55,890 bases of DNA from Mesorhizobium escarrei. GTDB lineage: Bacteria > Pseudomonadota > Alphaproteobacteria > Rhizobiales > Rhizobiaceae. Within the stretch, counting starts at the first letter, position 1, and each line of letters opens with the position of its first letter. A program made the translations under genes and the position numbers. The stretch spans positions 1 to 55,890 of the forward strand of contig NZ_CAKXZT010000101.1 in the NCBI RefSeq assembly GCF_935825525.1. The letters run 5' to 3'. Positions 9,161 through 18,476 of the stretch are shown piece after piece. The notes beneath the pieces were generated by a model. It ran no database searches. It was not told where the DNA came from and saw only the letters and a program-made list of their open reading frames with translations.

Positions 9161-10140
9161 TTACGTGAACGAAGCGCAAGGCCTAGAAGAATTGTCAGAC
9201 TTCGAGCGCGGTCGTTGTGGCTCCGTATTCACGGCAGCGACTATTTCAGCCATTGCCAACTCGAGATCCGCCTTTGGAGTAAATGTGGAAAGGCCCACTC
9301 GCAGCGTAGATTTAGCATCTTCATAGCTGATCCCCATCGTCGTCAGCACATGCGACGGAGCGGTGGAGCCAGCGCGGCAGGCGGACCTGTGGAGAGACAG
9401 ATTCCGCGCATCGCCAGGCGCTCGACAATCGCATCGGCCTCACACCACGGGATTGGTCAAAGAGCACGTATTTGGAAGGCGCGGTGCTTGAAGCCCATTA
9501 AAACGTACTTGCGGCAGGCGGATTGCCAACTCCCGTTCAAAGTTGTTTTCGAAGCGCTTCGATGCCACTCGCCACACGCAGCCGCCGAGCCGCCTGTCCG
9601 CGGCAACGGCCAGTCCGGCTGCTGCTGCGCTGTTCAGCGTCCCGCCCCGTCGCCCGTCCTCCTGTTCACCATAAAAAAGCGGTTCGAGGCGCAACCCCTC
9701 CCTAATGTACAACGCGCCCACGCCTTTCGGGCCTTGGAATTTATGCGCCGATAGGGAGAGCAGGTCGACTTCGACGAACTCCTCTGTCAGATCGATGGGT
9801 ATACGACCTGCGTGGCGTCCATGTGTAGGATTGCCTCCGGAGCGAGGCGGCGACGATATCGGTCAAAACTCCAATGGGCTGAACGACACCCGTTTGTTCG
9901 CAGCCATGACAGAAACGAAGGCGGTGTCGGGCGTGAGTGTCGCAGCGAACGCATCTGGCTCGATCCAGCCTGACCCATTCGCTGGTAGCCTACTTCGGCG
10001 CGCGAGACTCTTCGGTCGAAGACTCTTGCTTCATAGAAGCCAAGACCGGCCTGCATTGGGCTACATGGGTGTACTTCGACCAAGTTGTCCCGCTTATCAC
10101 TTCTTTTCTGGATGCGGCCAGCTGTTCCTCCAGATAATTG
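9161..10140 (-). pseudogene. nifS: nifS-type cysteine desulfurase relic
   Basis: PLP-dependent cysteine desulfurase that once supplied sulfur for nitrogenase Fe-S clusters, now split over several frames. Recognisable pieces in order: PDAFAATLTPDTAFVSVMAA (about 9960-9900), APEAILHMDATQVV (about 9830), GALYIREGLRLEPLFYG with RRGGTLNSAAAAGLAVAA (9720-9590), the Cys loop SACRAGSTAPSHVLTTMGIS (about 9395-9335) and C-terminal YEDAKSTLRVGLSTFTP. Start region unrecognisable, at least four frame changes. Clearly non-functional. It marks the window as part of a nitrogen-fixation island. Confidence 0.85.
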
Positions 10141-10208
10141 CCCAGGTTGACGGCCGCCATTGGGAACGTAGAGGGAGCGTTCGGTCTTCGTGTAGGGGTG
10201 CGTTCGGC

Positions 10209-10982
10209 TTATTGGTTCACGATGATCTGGCCCAGATCGGCAAGGCACTCGACCACGTGGTCCGGTCTGAATGGAAACCGCTCGATGTCAGCCAGTTTGG
10301 TCACCCCAGTAAGCACAAGGGCTGTCTTCAGGCCCGATTCCAGCCCGGCGAGCACGTCGGTGTCCATGCGGTCACCGACCATGATGGTATCGACAGCTCG
10401 CACTCCTAGCCGGTCGAGCGCGTTGCGCATCATAAACGGGTTCGGCTTCCCGACGAAATAGGGCTGACAGCCGGTGGCCTTCTCGATTAGTGCTGCGACT
10501 GCACCGCATGCCGGATGGGAGCCCCGCTCGGTCGGGCCAGTCGCATCCGGATTGGTGGCGAGAAAGCGCGCGCCCTTCGCCACAAGCTCGGCGCCAGTTG
10601 CGATCTGCTCGTAGTGGTACGAAGTGGTGTCTCCGAGGACCACGAACTCGGGGGCAAACTCCGTTATCCGGCAGCCTGCCTGCCGCAAGGCCTCGACCAG
10701 ACCGTGGTCGCCGATGACATAGGCAGATGATCCGTGCTTTTGCAGTTCCACGAACCGCGCGGTGGCGAGCGCCGATGTGTAGATGTGCTCTGGCTGCACG
10801 GCGAAGCCAACCGCTCTTAGACGCTCGGCATGATCTTCGGGCGTGAAGCGCGAGTTATTGGTGAAGATCTGAAACGGCTCACCCTTGGCGATTAGCCCGG
10901 CGACATAGTCGACCGAGCCAGCAATCGGTTGGCCGCCGCGGACCAGGACCCCGTCCATGTCGAGCAGATGCGCTATAATCAT
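10209..10982 (-). CDS. HAD-IIA (NagD-like) phosphatase
   Basis: Haloacid-dehalogenase superfamily phosphatase, subclass IIA, 257 residues, family-typical. Motif I LLDMDGVL (Asp8 nucleophile, Asp10), motif II FTNNS near residue 40, C2-type cap in the middle, motif III Lys in VGKPNP, motif IV MVGDRMDTDVLAG. Relatives remove phosphate from sugar or nitrophenyl phosphates; the physiological substrate cannot be read from sequence. ATG at 10982 follows a GAGGGTTGAGATCC leader. It stands alone between the nifS relic and a 700-bp gene-poor stretch. Confidence 0.85.
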   Translation of the reverse strand: MIIAHLLDMDGVLVRGGQPIAGSVDYVAGLIAKGEPFQIFTNNSRFTPEDHAERLRAVGFAVQPEHIYTSALATARFVELQKHGSSAYVIGDHGLVEALRQAGCRITEFAPEFVVLGDTTSYHYEQIATGAELVAKGARFLATNPDATGPTERGSHPACGAVAALIEKATGCQPYFVGKPNPFMMRNALDRLGVRAVDTIMVGDRMDTDVLAGLESGLKTALVLTGVTKLADIERFPFRPDHVVECLADLGQIIVNQ

Positions 10983-11688
10983 TGGATCTCAACCCTCAAT
11001 GTCTTTCGTGGATGCACGGCTTGGACACGTCTTGTGTCACTGTATCTTCTCCAGGCGAGAATGCCGGCGACTGTACCGATTCAGAGCGATGCGCGAAGGG
11101 CGCTCAATTGCTTGTGCGGCAATAAGGACGCTGCGGCGTAAAAAGTGTCGGTGGCGTCATCCGCTCGCCCGTGCGGACGCGCTGCACCGTTGGGTTGACG
11201 ACGTTCGCTGTGTCAGCGCATCTGATGGACGATCGCGTCCTAGTTCGCGTGAACCACTGGCCTGGCGAGACGTTTCTCTGCAGAACCATCGTGATTGACG
11301 GCTCCAAAGTGAAGGACCCCAGCATTGTCTCGCTCCGCGGACGCAAACAAGCCGGTGCCTTGGCGGACTTCCCACATAATTGGACAGCCTATCGAACGAT
11401 TTCGGGGGTCGCTCCCGCAAGGTGTGATTCAGTACCGAAACTTGACGCCGACCGCGAGTGGTCTTCCCGTTCATTTGATTCGCGTTTCCGCCAAGTCAGG
11501 TAACAGTCGGGCGCCTGCGATGTCCCTTCGCGAGCCTGACCTGTTCAAAAGCCTAGTCGCCGAGCTTGGGCCGCGGCAACAGGAACAGGAGGTATTGCGC
11601 CTTATGGGCGTTTTTTGAAGCAGAGCCCGAAGACACTTCGTTTTGGGCGGCGGCCGGGTATCGATGCTTGGCATAGCGAAGATAGAAA
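10983..11688. other. No recognisable gene
   Basis: About 700 bp with overlapping short open frames but no motif. The part just before 11618 (LFKSLVAELGPRQQEQEVLR) looks like a scrap of coding sequence of unknown origin. Confidence 0.35.
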
Positions 11689-12049
11689 ATGGCAGCGGCC
11701 GGCATTGCAAAGAATGAAAAGGCAACAGGGCGGCGCTACGACAAGGGCGAGCGTCGATTCAAGCACGTCGGAAAGGGCGCTCATCCCGTTATTGAATTTG
11801 ACGACAGCGAGCCGAAAAAGTGGGTTGGAAATGGCCCTCAACCCTATGGGCGCCGAAGGGCGATCGGGACCTGCCCGTTCGAAGAAGCTATACGTCGTTC
11901 ACGAGGGCGCAATTTATGAGCCCAAACGAGCGATCGGCCGAACCTGTCATGGATGTCCATGTAAGGGTAAGCTGTTGGCGGCGTGGATCTCCGGGCACTT
12001 CTCGATGCTGTCGCCCCGCACAGATGAGATGCTTGCCGCGGTTGGATAG
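11689..12049 (+). pseudogene. Small uncharacterised protein, frameshifted
   Basis: Not a family I can name. Protein-like sequence runs through three frames: MAAAGIAKNEKATGRRYDKG and RRFKHVGKGAHPVIEFDDSE (11689-11820), a bridging piece GDRDLPV (about 11857), then KKLYVVHEGAIYEPKRAIG (about 11883-11940) and a CHGCPCKGKL segment. The joined reading would give about 110 residues, so at least two indels have broken it. It has no operon partner. Confidence 0.45.
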
Positions 12050-12247
12050 GATGAGCAACGTACCGTCCGGTACCGGCGCCTCGGCTCGTCGCCGTGGAGG
12101 CGGTTCAACGTAGCTGGGCGTCTAGATGCACACTTAAGGCGCGCAGGCTGGGGTCGCGATAGACGACCCCAGCCGCAAGAAGGTTCGCCAAACCGCTCGA
12201 TCATCCCTTTGGTTCATTCTGTGCCTGAGGTGTCCACCACATAGAGA

Positions 12248-13705
12248 TCAGATTCCGCCCATGCAGAGGTATTTCATTTCGAGGTAATCTTCGAGCCCGT
12301 GGCGGGAACCCTCCCGCCCGATGCCAGACTGCTTCATTCCGCCAAAGGGCGCAGCTTCCGAAGACATACGCCCCGTGTTGATGCCAACCATGCCATATTC
12401 CAATGCCTCGGCCACGCGCCAGACGCGCTTAAGGTTCGAGGCATAGAAATAGGCGGCGAGGCCGTAGATCGTGTCGTTGGCCTCACGCACAACCTGATTC
12501 GCATCGTCGAAGCGAATGACCGGCGCCAGCGGCCCGAAAGTCTCCTCTTGCGCAACCGCCATGATGCTGGAGATTTCAGTGAGGACTGTGGGTTCGAAGA
12601 AGGTGCCATCCTTGCCGATACGTTCGGCCCCGCATCGAACTGTGCCACCTTTGGCAACGGCATCTGCGATGTGGGACTCGATCTTCGCCAAAGCATGCAT
12701 GTCGATGAGCGGTCCGATGTCGACTCCCGGCGCGAAGCCGTCGCCAACCGATAAACGCCGGACTTTCTCCACGAATTTCTCGACGAACTCATCGTGAACG
12801 CTCGATTGAACGTAAAGGCGGTTCGCTGAAACGCAAGTCTGGCCGGCATTGCGGAACTTCGCCTGGATCGCGCCGTCAACCGCAGCGGCGATATCGGCGT
12901 CGTCGAAGACGATGAAAGGCGCATTGCCGCCGAGCTCGAGACTGACCTTCTTGATCTGGTCCGAGCACTGGCGCATGAGCAGCCGCCCAACTTCGGTCGA
13001 GCCTGTGAAGCTGATCTTTCGGACCTTGGGATTGGAGCAGAGTTCGCGGCCAACGCCATCACCTTCGGACGCATAGACCAGGTTGACGACGCCGTCGGGA
13101 AAGCCCGCTCGGTGCGCGAGGGCGAACATTGCGCCTGCCACGAGCGGCGTCTGTTCAGCAGGTTTGAGCACGATCGCGCAGCCCGCCGCCAGGGCCGGCG
13201 AGATCTTGCGCGCCACCATCGACGCTGGGAAATTCCACGGCGTAATCGTACCGACGACACCGATCGGCTGCTTGATCACCAGCATGCGACGGTCTGTCGA
13301 GGGTGCGGGGATCGTCTCGCCATAGATGCGATTGGCTTCTTCGGCGTACCATTGCAGATATGCGGCCGCATGCGAAACCTCCGACGTGGCTTCGGGGAAC
13401 GGCTTGCCCATCTCTGCAGTGAGTATGGCGGCAAGATCACCGGCGTGGTCAATGATCAGCTCATGCCATCGCCACAGAACGTCACTGCGTTCTCGGGCAG
13501 TCAGCGCCGCCCATCCAGGCTGCGCTACGTAGGCCTTGTCGATCGCAGCGCGTGTCTCCTCCACACCCATGTCGGGAAGTTCTGCCAGCACTTCGCCGCT
13601 CGACGGGTTGAGGACCTCGAATGTCCGCTCGCTAACCGGCGTGCCGAGCGCCGGCAGGCGATCGATAGCGCCAAACAAGTCCGGGGATTTCAGGTGGCGG
13701 ATCAT
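12248..13705 (-). CDS. gabD: Succinate-semialdehyde dehydrogenase (NAD(P)-dependent)
   Basis: Oxidises succinate semialdehyde to succinate, the last step of GABA degradation feeding the TCA cycle. 485 residues, as in GabD. Aldehyde-dehydrogenase landmarks: TPWNFPASM near residue 150, the NAD-binding FTGSTEVGR, catalytic Glu in LELGGNAPFIVF, catalytic Cys in RNAGQTCVSANR, and the C-terminal PFGGMKQSGIGREGSRHG that separates GabD-type enzymes from most other ALDHs. ATG at 13705 (MIRHLKSPDLF) preferred over a TTG six codons upstream. No GABA transaminase or transporter lies nearby, so substrate assignment rests on the motifs. Confidence 0.85.
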   Translation of the reverse strand: MIRHLKSPDLFGAIDRLPALGTPVSERTFEVLNPSSGEVLAELPDMGVEETRAAIDKAYVAQPGWAALTARERSDVLWRWHELIIDHAGDLAAILTAEMGKPFPEATSEVSHAAAYLQWYAEEANRIYGETIPAPSTDRRMLVIKQPIGVVGTITPWNFPASMVARKISPALAAGCAIVLKPAEQTPLVAGAMFALAHRAGFPDGVVNLVYASEGDGVGRELCSNPKVRKISFTGSTEVGRLLMRQCSDQIKKVSLELGGNAPFIVFDDADIAAAVDGAIQAKFRNAGQTCVSANRLYVQSSVHDEFVEKFVEKVRRLSVGDGFAPGVDIGPLIDMHALAKIESHIADAVAKGGTVRCGAERIGKDGTFFEPTVLTEISSIMAVAQEETFGPLAPVIRFDDANQVVREANDTIYGLAAYFYASNLKRVWRVAEALEYGMVGINTGRMSSEAAPFGGMKQSGIGREGSRHGLEDYLEMKYLCMGGI

Positions 13706-13837
13706 CGGCAGGCACAGGGGCAATACCGGATTCCTCTCAAACGCGGCGGATATGTATGTCGACAGGGCGTCGGTGTGTACTCCGCACCTGCGGGTTCCTT
13801 ATAGGGCCTCGGCCAGACGGCTGGTAGACCATTCCAC

Positions 13838-14780
13838 TCAGCTTGAAAGGGAGAATTTTTGAACTCTTCTGGTCGATGGCTCGCGGTTCTCACCGGCGCA
13901 AACTGAACAATGGACATCGGCTTCCCACCGCGGGTAGCTCTGCGGATCACGATCGGCGTCCTCCGCAAATCCGAAGGTGAGGCTGGCATTATAAAGATTA
14001 CTGAACAAAACTGGGGTCGGAGCTTCCTGCACCGAGGAACTTACATCACCCATGATCGCTGCGATGACTGCGTTCCGCTGTCCGGCATCCATTCCGCTGA
14101 CCAGCCCGGCCTGCGGAGTCGCTGCCAGCTGTAGTCGCACATATTCTTTGATGAGGGGAATCGGATGTTCTGTGTCGTCGTGTCGATGGTCACCTGACGA
14201 AATCCCGCCCCGGCCAACAATCGGTAAGCTCGTCCGCATCGGCGAGTGAATGCTCGGACCGTTTCGTTGCCGAAGCGCCTGGACCGAGATGTCGATCCAA
14301 GGCATCCACCAACGCCTTTGCCGCAGGGGTATGCCCAATAGCGCTGAAAAGTTAAGGCCAGCCGGCCGTCAGGCACCAGAACCCGGAACATCTCACGTAG
14401 CGAACCCGATCGGTCCGGAAAAACTGCAGTCCGAGCTGGCAAAGAACCAGATCGAAGGCGGAGTTAGGGAACGGCATTTCGAGCGCGCTTGCCTCGTGCC
14501 ACTCGATACGCGGTCCAGTGCCGCTCGGGAGGGATCGAGCAACGGCAAGCATGCGCGTGTTGATGTCGAGGCCGACGACCTGCCCACTTTCCATACGCTC
14601 GGCCGCCGAGCCTGCCACCACACAGGTGCCGCAAGCTACGTCTAGAACCCGCTCACCAGATTGAGGCGCAGCGCGATCCATCAGGTCGGCGGCCCACAGG
14701 GCTGTGATTGCCGGGACCAGGTTGCGCTCGTAGAGTTCCGCGGTGCTGCCTTGCAGCTGCCACTGCTCCTGCTCGGCCAT
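13838..14780 (-). pseudogene. SAM-dependent methyltransferase, frameshifted
   Basis: Class I (UbiE-like) methyltransferase of about 270 residues in its original form. ATG at 14780 with AAAGGAA 6 nt upstream; residues 1-125 are intact, with motif I VLDVACGTCVVA, motif II VVGLDIN and FDLVLCQLGLQFF. Then the frame shifts: SLREMFRVLVPDGRLALTFQ (about 14400), VTIDTTTQNIRFPSSK (about 14190) and KEYVRLQLAATPQAGLVSGM (about 14130) sit in different frames. At least two indels remove the C-terminal half, so it should be inactive. Substrate unknown. Confidence 0.75.
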
Positions 14781-15037
14781 AGCGTTCCTTTCCGCACAAC
14801 GAGCCGCTCGGCAAAAGGCTCGATCGGCGCTTTTAAGCAGCCATCATAAGCGCGCGTCTGTCAAACAAGCGATCGGGCGATGGAATCAAGCACACAGCGC
14901 AGAGACACCATTCCACGAAATGACTTGTTGATCTTCCCTCGCCATGTGCCAACAAATGGGACGGCGGAAGGCCTTCAGGTGACCTTGAGGCGTCTTTAGG
15001 GCGCACAGCTGATGATCTTGCGCAGGGTGGGAGTGTT

Positions 15038-15412
15038 ATGCCGATCTATCGACAAGCCGAGAGAGCGGGAGTGTTCCTCCCCTCTGAGTTGGCGCTATTG
15101 GGCCGCGTGTTCGATCGGCTGAAGGTTGGGGCTCAATCTGAGAAGCAACGTGAAGCACTCGCATCTCGGATCATGGCCAATTATATGGCCGGCGTGAGGG
15201 AGGAGGAAGAACTTCTTTCGGCTTCCAGACAGCCGCTTGGCCGGTGCACCAGTGATGACTGTGCGTCACGCGATCAAGGGAGCGGCGGGCTTCGGCCAAA
15301 TTCTCGGCCAGAATCTCTAGCAGGGCTTCGCTTTCCGGGAGGATATGTCCGCACCGGCGCTCATGCTCGACAACTCTGTCTTCAAAGGACAGCGCCTTTT
15401 CATAGTGCGTGA
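15038..15412 (+). CDS. Small rhizobial protein of unknown function
   Basis: ATG at 15038 with GGGAG 6 nt upstream. The first 60 residues (RQAERAGVFLPSELALLGRV, then FDRLKVGAQSEKQREALASR and IMANYMAGVREEEELLS) look like a compact helical protein. The remaining tail to 15412 is antisense to the minus-strand gene at 15171-15437 and has foreign composition, so the natural stop has probably been lost near 15230. Function unknown. Confidence 0.5.
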   Translation: MPIYRQAERAGVFLPSELALLGRVFDRLKVGAQSEKQREALASRIMANYMAGVREEEELLSASRQPLGRCTSDDCASRDQGSGGLRPNSRPESLAGLRFPGGYVRTGAHARQLCLQRTAPFHSA

Positions 15413-15437
15413 CGAGGCTGGAATATAGATGCTGCAT
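15171..15437 (-). CDS. Small helical protein of unknown function
   Basis: Up to 88 residues; ATG at 15437 with GGGAGAAG just upstream. Residues 1-62 (MQHLYSSLVTHYEKALSFED, then RVVEHERRCGHILPESEALL and EILAENLAEARRSLDRV) are charged and helical, compatible with a coiled coil. The tail beyond is antisense to the plus-strand gene at 15038. I do not recognise the family. Confidence 0.5.
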   Translation of the reverse strand: MQHLYSSLVTHYEKALSFEDRVVEHERRCGHILPESEALLEILAENLAEARRSLDRVTHSHHWCTGQAAVWKPKEVLPPPSRRPYNWP

Positions 15438-15760
15438 CGTACTTCTCCCTGGTCAGGCGAAAGCACGATGCTCGCTCTCAAACGCTCAATTGCCGGAAGG
15501 TATGGGCGACCGGGAAACCCTACTCTCCTTAGGGGCAAAACGCCACCATAAGCCGGCCGTGCCGAAAAGTGCCAACTGCCGGTTGCTAGATGCGACGCAG
15601 CCGCCAGCCTATCATTTTTCACGATCCGGGCATCGCTTGATCGACCCGTCGCTCTCCTGTGCGGCGGGTTTTTTTGTCTCCGGATGGAACCGTTGGTTGG
15701 AGGGAGAGTTCGCTCCTTCGGCACCTCTTGTGCAGAAATGCCATCTGTTCGGAGAGTCGG

Positions 15761-15976
15761 ATGAGTGTGCAAAGGGTTGGTCCAATTGAAGAGCACGCAA
15801 TCGCCGCAATTCTCAACCGCGCGGACCATGGGGACAGCGTTTCGGTCAAAGCGACAATAAACCATATTCGGCACGCCGCGCCTGATCTGGTCGCATCCAA
15901 CGACGAGCTAATGGAGGCTATTATAGAGGCAGCTACTGCCTTAGGCCTGTCCGTGGCTTCCGATGCGGCTGAGTAG
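15761..15976 (+). CDS. Small protein, first of a tandem paralogous pair
   Basis: 71 residues from the ATG at 15761. The sequence EEHAIAAILNRADHGDSVSV and KATINHIRHAAPDLVASNDE aligns along its length with the protein at 16119 (shared SVKA-I--IR---P-L---D--L---I--A). Acidic and helical, without Cys or membrane segments. The pair looks like a recent duplication. Function unknown. Confidence 0.6.
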   Translation: MSVQRVGPIEEHAIAAILNRADHGDSVSVKATINHIRHAAPDLVASNDELMEAIIEAATALGLSVASDAAE

Positions 15977-16118
15977 TGGCCGTTCAATTTTCGCGCCCCA
16001 GTTGTCCTCGCCCCTCTACCAGTTGTTCGCGGTCCCATTGTACGAAATTGGTTGTTGATTTTTACAAGCGGCGTGCCAACAAATGAGTGCTTAGAGTTAT
16101 GTCCAGGGGAGGCCTCAG

Positions 16119-16337
16119 GTGGACATCGAGACGGACTGCGAGCGCATGGCCGTGGAGCTTGTGCACGAGGCCATCCAGAAGGTCCCGCACGGTGGCGCAG
16201 TCTCCGTCAAGGCCGTTATAGCTGCGGTTCGCAAAGATAACCCTTATCTCGGAATCAGTGACACGGCCCTGGTCGACCTTATTGTAGCGACCGCTCCGGC
16301 GTTTGGACGCGCGGTAGCCTTCGATCTTAACGAATGA
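16119..16337 (+). CDS. Small protein, second of a tandem paralogous pair
   Basis: 72 residues from a GTG at 16119 with GGGGAGG 6-7 nt upstream, a strong ribosome-binding site. The body (AVELVHEAIQKVPHGGAVSV then KAVIAAVRKDNPYLGISDTA) parallels the 15761 protein. Its stop precedes by 4 nt the GTG of the next gene at 16342, suggesting co-transcription. Function unknown. Confidence 0.6.
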   Translation: MDIETDCERMAVELVHEAIQKVPHGGAVSVKAVIAAVRKDNPYLGISDTALVDLIVATAPAFGRAVAFDLNE

Positions 16338-16341
16338 TGCT

Positions 16342-16858
16342 GTGACAACTCATCCGGCCGCCTCGGGGAACCTTCAGCAACCAAATGAGTTGCGTAAAAA
16401 GCTAAGGCAAACCGTTATGGCTACCCGAAATAGGGATAATCGTTCCTTCCGAGAATTGATCAGTTCGGAAGATAATCGTCGGAAGTTGCGCAATGAGCTA
16501 GGTCCGGAGAACGACCAACCTTTGCCGCCGAAGCTCGCTGCTTTTGCGGTGGAGCTTCAGGAGGAGCTTGAGCGGCGAGAGCAAGAATGGGCTGAGGAGA
16601 CCGCGGCTGCCCTAGTTCCCAGCAACGTGCCGCATTTGTTCAGCCCCTCGGTCAGCGTGATAACTGAGCCTCCCGATCGGACGCGCAGCGTCGACACTGC
16701 TGAGGCAGCAGTTGAGGAACTCCTGAACTGCACCAAGCGTGGCCCCAAGTGGAACCTCGCGCTGCGCGTTTGCATTGCCGTGATTGCCGACAAGATGGAA
16801 GCTGAGGAGGCCCGCTGCTGCCGAGGAGGAAGGGGTATTGCGCCACTTCGGTTAGGTC
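16342..16858 (+). pseudogene. DUF982-like protein, frameshifted near its end
   Basis: GTG at 16342. A charged N-terminal region of about 115 residues is followed by a DUF982-like domain: AEAAVEELLNCTKRGPKWNL and ALRVCIAVIADKMEAEEAR. The frame then degenerates; the expected ending AAEEEGVLRHFG and its stop (about 16858) are one frame over. The formal frame stays open to 16950. DUF982 proteins are short, abundant in rhizobia and of unknown role. Confidence 0.5.
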
Positions 16859-16946
16859 TCCTGGATAACTGTGCCGGCGCAGCCCCTCTCCGATCGGCCG
16901 CTCAGAAATTTCTACCAACATTCCGACCCACTCTAGCTATCCCTCA

Positions 16947-17194
16947 ATGACAACGCTTTGGTTCGTCCCTCCGGTGTTCGTGAAGATTGAACCGGACGGC
17001 GGCAGGCATGGCTGCAACAATGCGATGGCAGCCCTTGAGCAGCTCAAGAGGTGGACCCCGAGAGGACTCGCTGGCACAAGGCTTGGACGCTTTGCCTGTC
17101 AGCCCTGGAGGGCGATCCGATTGACCCTCATGTGGTCCGCAAGGCTTTCGTGGCTGCCGCTAAGGAGGCGGAGATGTATCTCTCGCCCGAGTAG
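16947..17194 (+). pseudogene. DUF982 protein, frameshifted
   Basis: ATG at 16947. The first 37 residues (TTLWFVPPVFVKIEPDGGRH, NNAMAALEQLKRWT) match the DUF982 start. After an indel near 17060 the second half continues in another frame as RTRWHKAWTLCLSALEGDPI, DPHVVRKAFVAAAKEAEMYL, ending at 17194. A GGAGG follows immediately. Two DUF982 relics in tandem suggest an old duplication. Function unknown. Confidence 0.6.
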
Positions 17195-17226
17195 GAGGTG
17201 TCATGGCTCTATATGGGAAAGACGGT

Positions 17227-17417
17227 TCATTTATCCTCGAACTTCAACGGCTCATGTTCGGGAAGATAATAATGCAGCACCTCGCCACGGTTTCGCTTTT
17301 CGAACGTGAGGCCACAGACAGGGCAGACTCGAAATGCTCTGCTTCGTCGTTCACAGGCGGCCCGTCGCGCTTGCCCTTGATCCCGGTTGCGGGGTTGTTG
17401 GTTCTATCTCGGCTCAC
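17227..17417 (-). pseudogene. Small zinc-ribbon protein, one frameshift
   Basis: Missed by length filters. From GTG 17417 the minus strand reads SRDRTNNPATGIKGKRDGPP then VNDEAEHFE; after a 1-2 nt indel it continues CPVCGLTFEKRNRGEVLHYY LPEHEPLKF to the stop at 17227. The CPVC pair and HYYLPEH are a likely metal site. The original protein would have about 63 residues. The overlapping plus-strand frame at 17203-17532 has a good Shine-Dalgarno but no protein-like content. Confidence 0.5.
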
Positions 17418-17618
17418 GTTGATTGTCCGAACTGTGATGGGGACGGCCCGACAGCCGCTGCGGGGTAGGCACCCGACCGGCGGGCCTAACCGGCGGGGTG
17501 TGGGCGTGTCCGCCGGCTGGGACGAACAATAAGCCGTTTCGTGCAGAATTTCTAATTTAGAAAATGATCATGATCCGTTCCACTAGCCACCAGATGGGAC
17601 GGGCCTAGACTCGATTCC

Positions 17619-17800
17619 TTGCGTAAACGAGTGAGTGCCGGTGCTGGCCGGCTGGAGTTCATTTCTCCGATGATGCCCACCTTGGTGGCCAAGCCGCCCC
17701 AAGGAGACGATTGGACTCACGAGGTCAAGTTCGTCGGCCACCGCTCTCAAATCCTCATCGACAACGAAGTAACCCGGTTGTTTTTCTGTCAGAAGGTCTC
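17619..17800 (+). pseudogene. ligD-type ATP-dependent DNA ligase fragment
   Basis: Residues LEFISPMMPTLVAKPPQGDD and WTHEVKFVGHRSQILIDNE match the start of the ligase domain of bacterial LigD (non-homologous end joining), where EVKFDGYR carries the nucleophilic Lys. Here the motif is EVKFVGHR, with the Asp and Tyr replaced, and similarity ends near 17800. A dead fragment. Confidence 0.65.
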
Positions 17801-17984
17801 CTATCTGCGCAATTCACCTCAAGTCATCCGGAATCCTGCATGCTTGTAATATTTGTTTTGCAGTTTTTTAACATATATTTGATGAAAAAATGCTGTTCGT
17901 TAGCCAGACATTACATCTAAAAGTGAGTCGGGCCTACGCGGATGGCAGCATGAATCGGGATTTTGACCACTAGCAGGAGAGAAT

Positions 17985-18440
17985 ATGCCTTCCATATCTA
18001 CTCGCCGCGCCAACGCAACGGACGCAGAGACGGTCGCCCGTTTCATTCACGCGCTACTCGATGAACTCTCTGGCGGGAAAGCGCCCACGCCCGACGTCGT
18101 CAGACAAAGCGCGGAGACAGTGCTTGCCGACGCTGGCGTGGTCGCTGTGATCGCAAGTGCAGATGACGAGCCGGTCGGCATCATGGTGCTGAATGAATGC
18201 ACGGCGATCTATGCAGGAGGCAGGTTCGGCTACATTTCGGAGCTGTATGTTCAACCCGACATGCGCTCCAAAGGGATTGCCCCTCATCTGCTTGAGGTCG
18301 CCTCGCAGGAAAGCCGTGCTCGTGGTTGGAAGCGACTTGAGGTTGGAGCGCCCGGGCAACCAAAATGGAAGCGCACGCTCGATTTCTATCTGCGGAACGG
18401 GTTCGAGGAAGTCGGCCCTCGGCTCTGTCGGATAATCTAG
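17985..18440 (+). CDS. GNAT-family N-acetyltransferase
   Basis: 151 residues; transfers an acetyl group from acetyl-CoA to an unidentified amine. ATG at 17985 with AGGAGAG 4-5 nt upstream. Motif A of the GNAT fold is YVQPDMRSKGIAPHLLEVA (R-x-x-G-x-A pyrophosphate-binding loop) near residues 88-106, followed by RLEVGAPG and the C-terminal DFYLRNGFEEVG signature. Intact, in a neighbourhood of relics. Target unknown. Confidence 0.85.
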   Translation: MPSISTRRANATDAETVARFIHALLDELSGGKAPTPDVVRQSAETVLADAGVVAVIASADDEPVGIMVLNECTAIYAGGRFGYISELYVQPDMRSKGIAPHLLEVASQESRARGWKRLEVGAPGQPKWKRTLDFYLRNGFEEVGPRLCRII

Positions 18441-18476
18441 ACTCAGAGTGTCTGCTGTGGACTGGCTCAAGCAACC

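Noticed and set aside
14940..14962. GTGCCAACA considered as a reversed sigma-54 promoter (also at 16070)
   Set aside because: No GC dinucleotide at the required 10-nt distance from CC in either copy.
17203..17532. Plus-strand gene with a good GGAGG start
   Set aside because: The frame has no protein-like content and is antisense to the zinc-ribbon relic; GGAGG also fits chance after the DUF982 stop.
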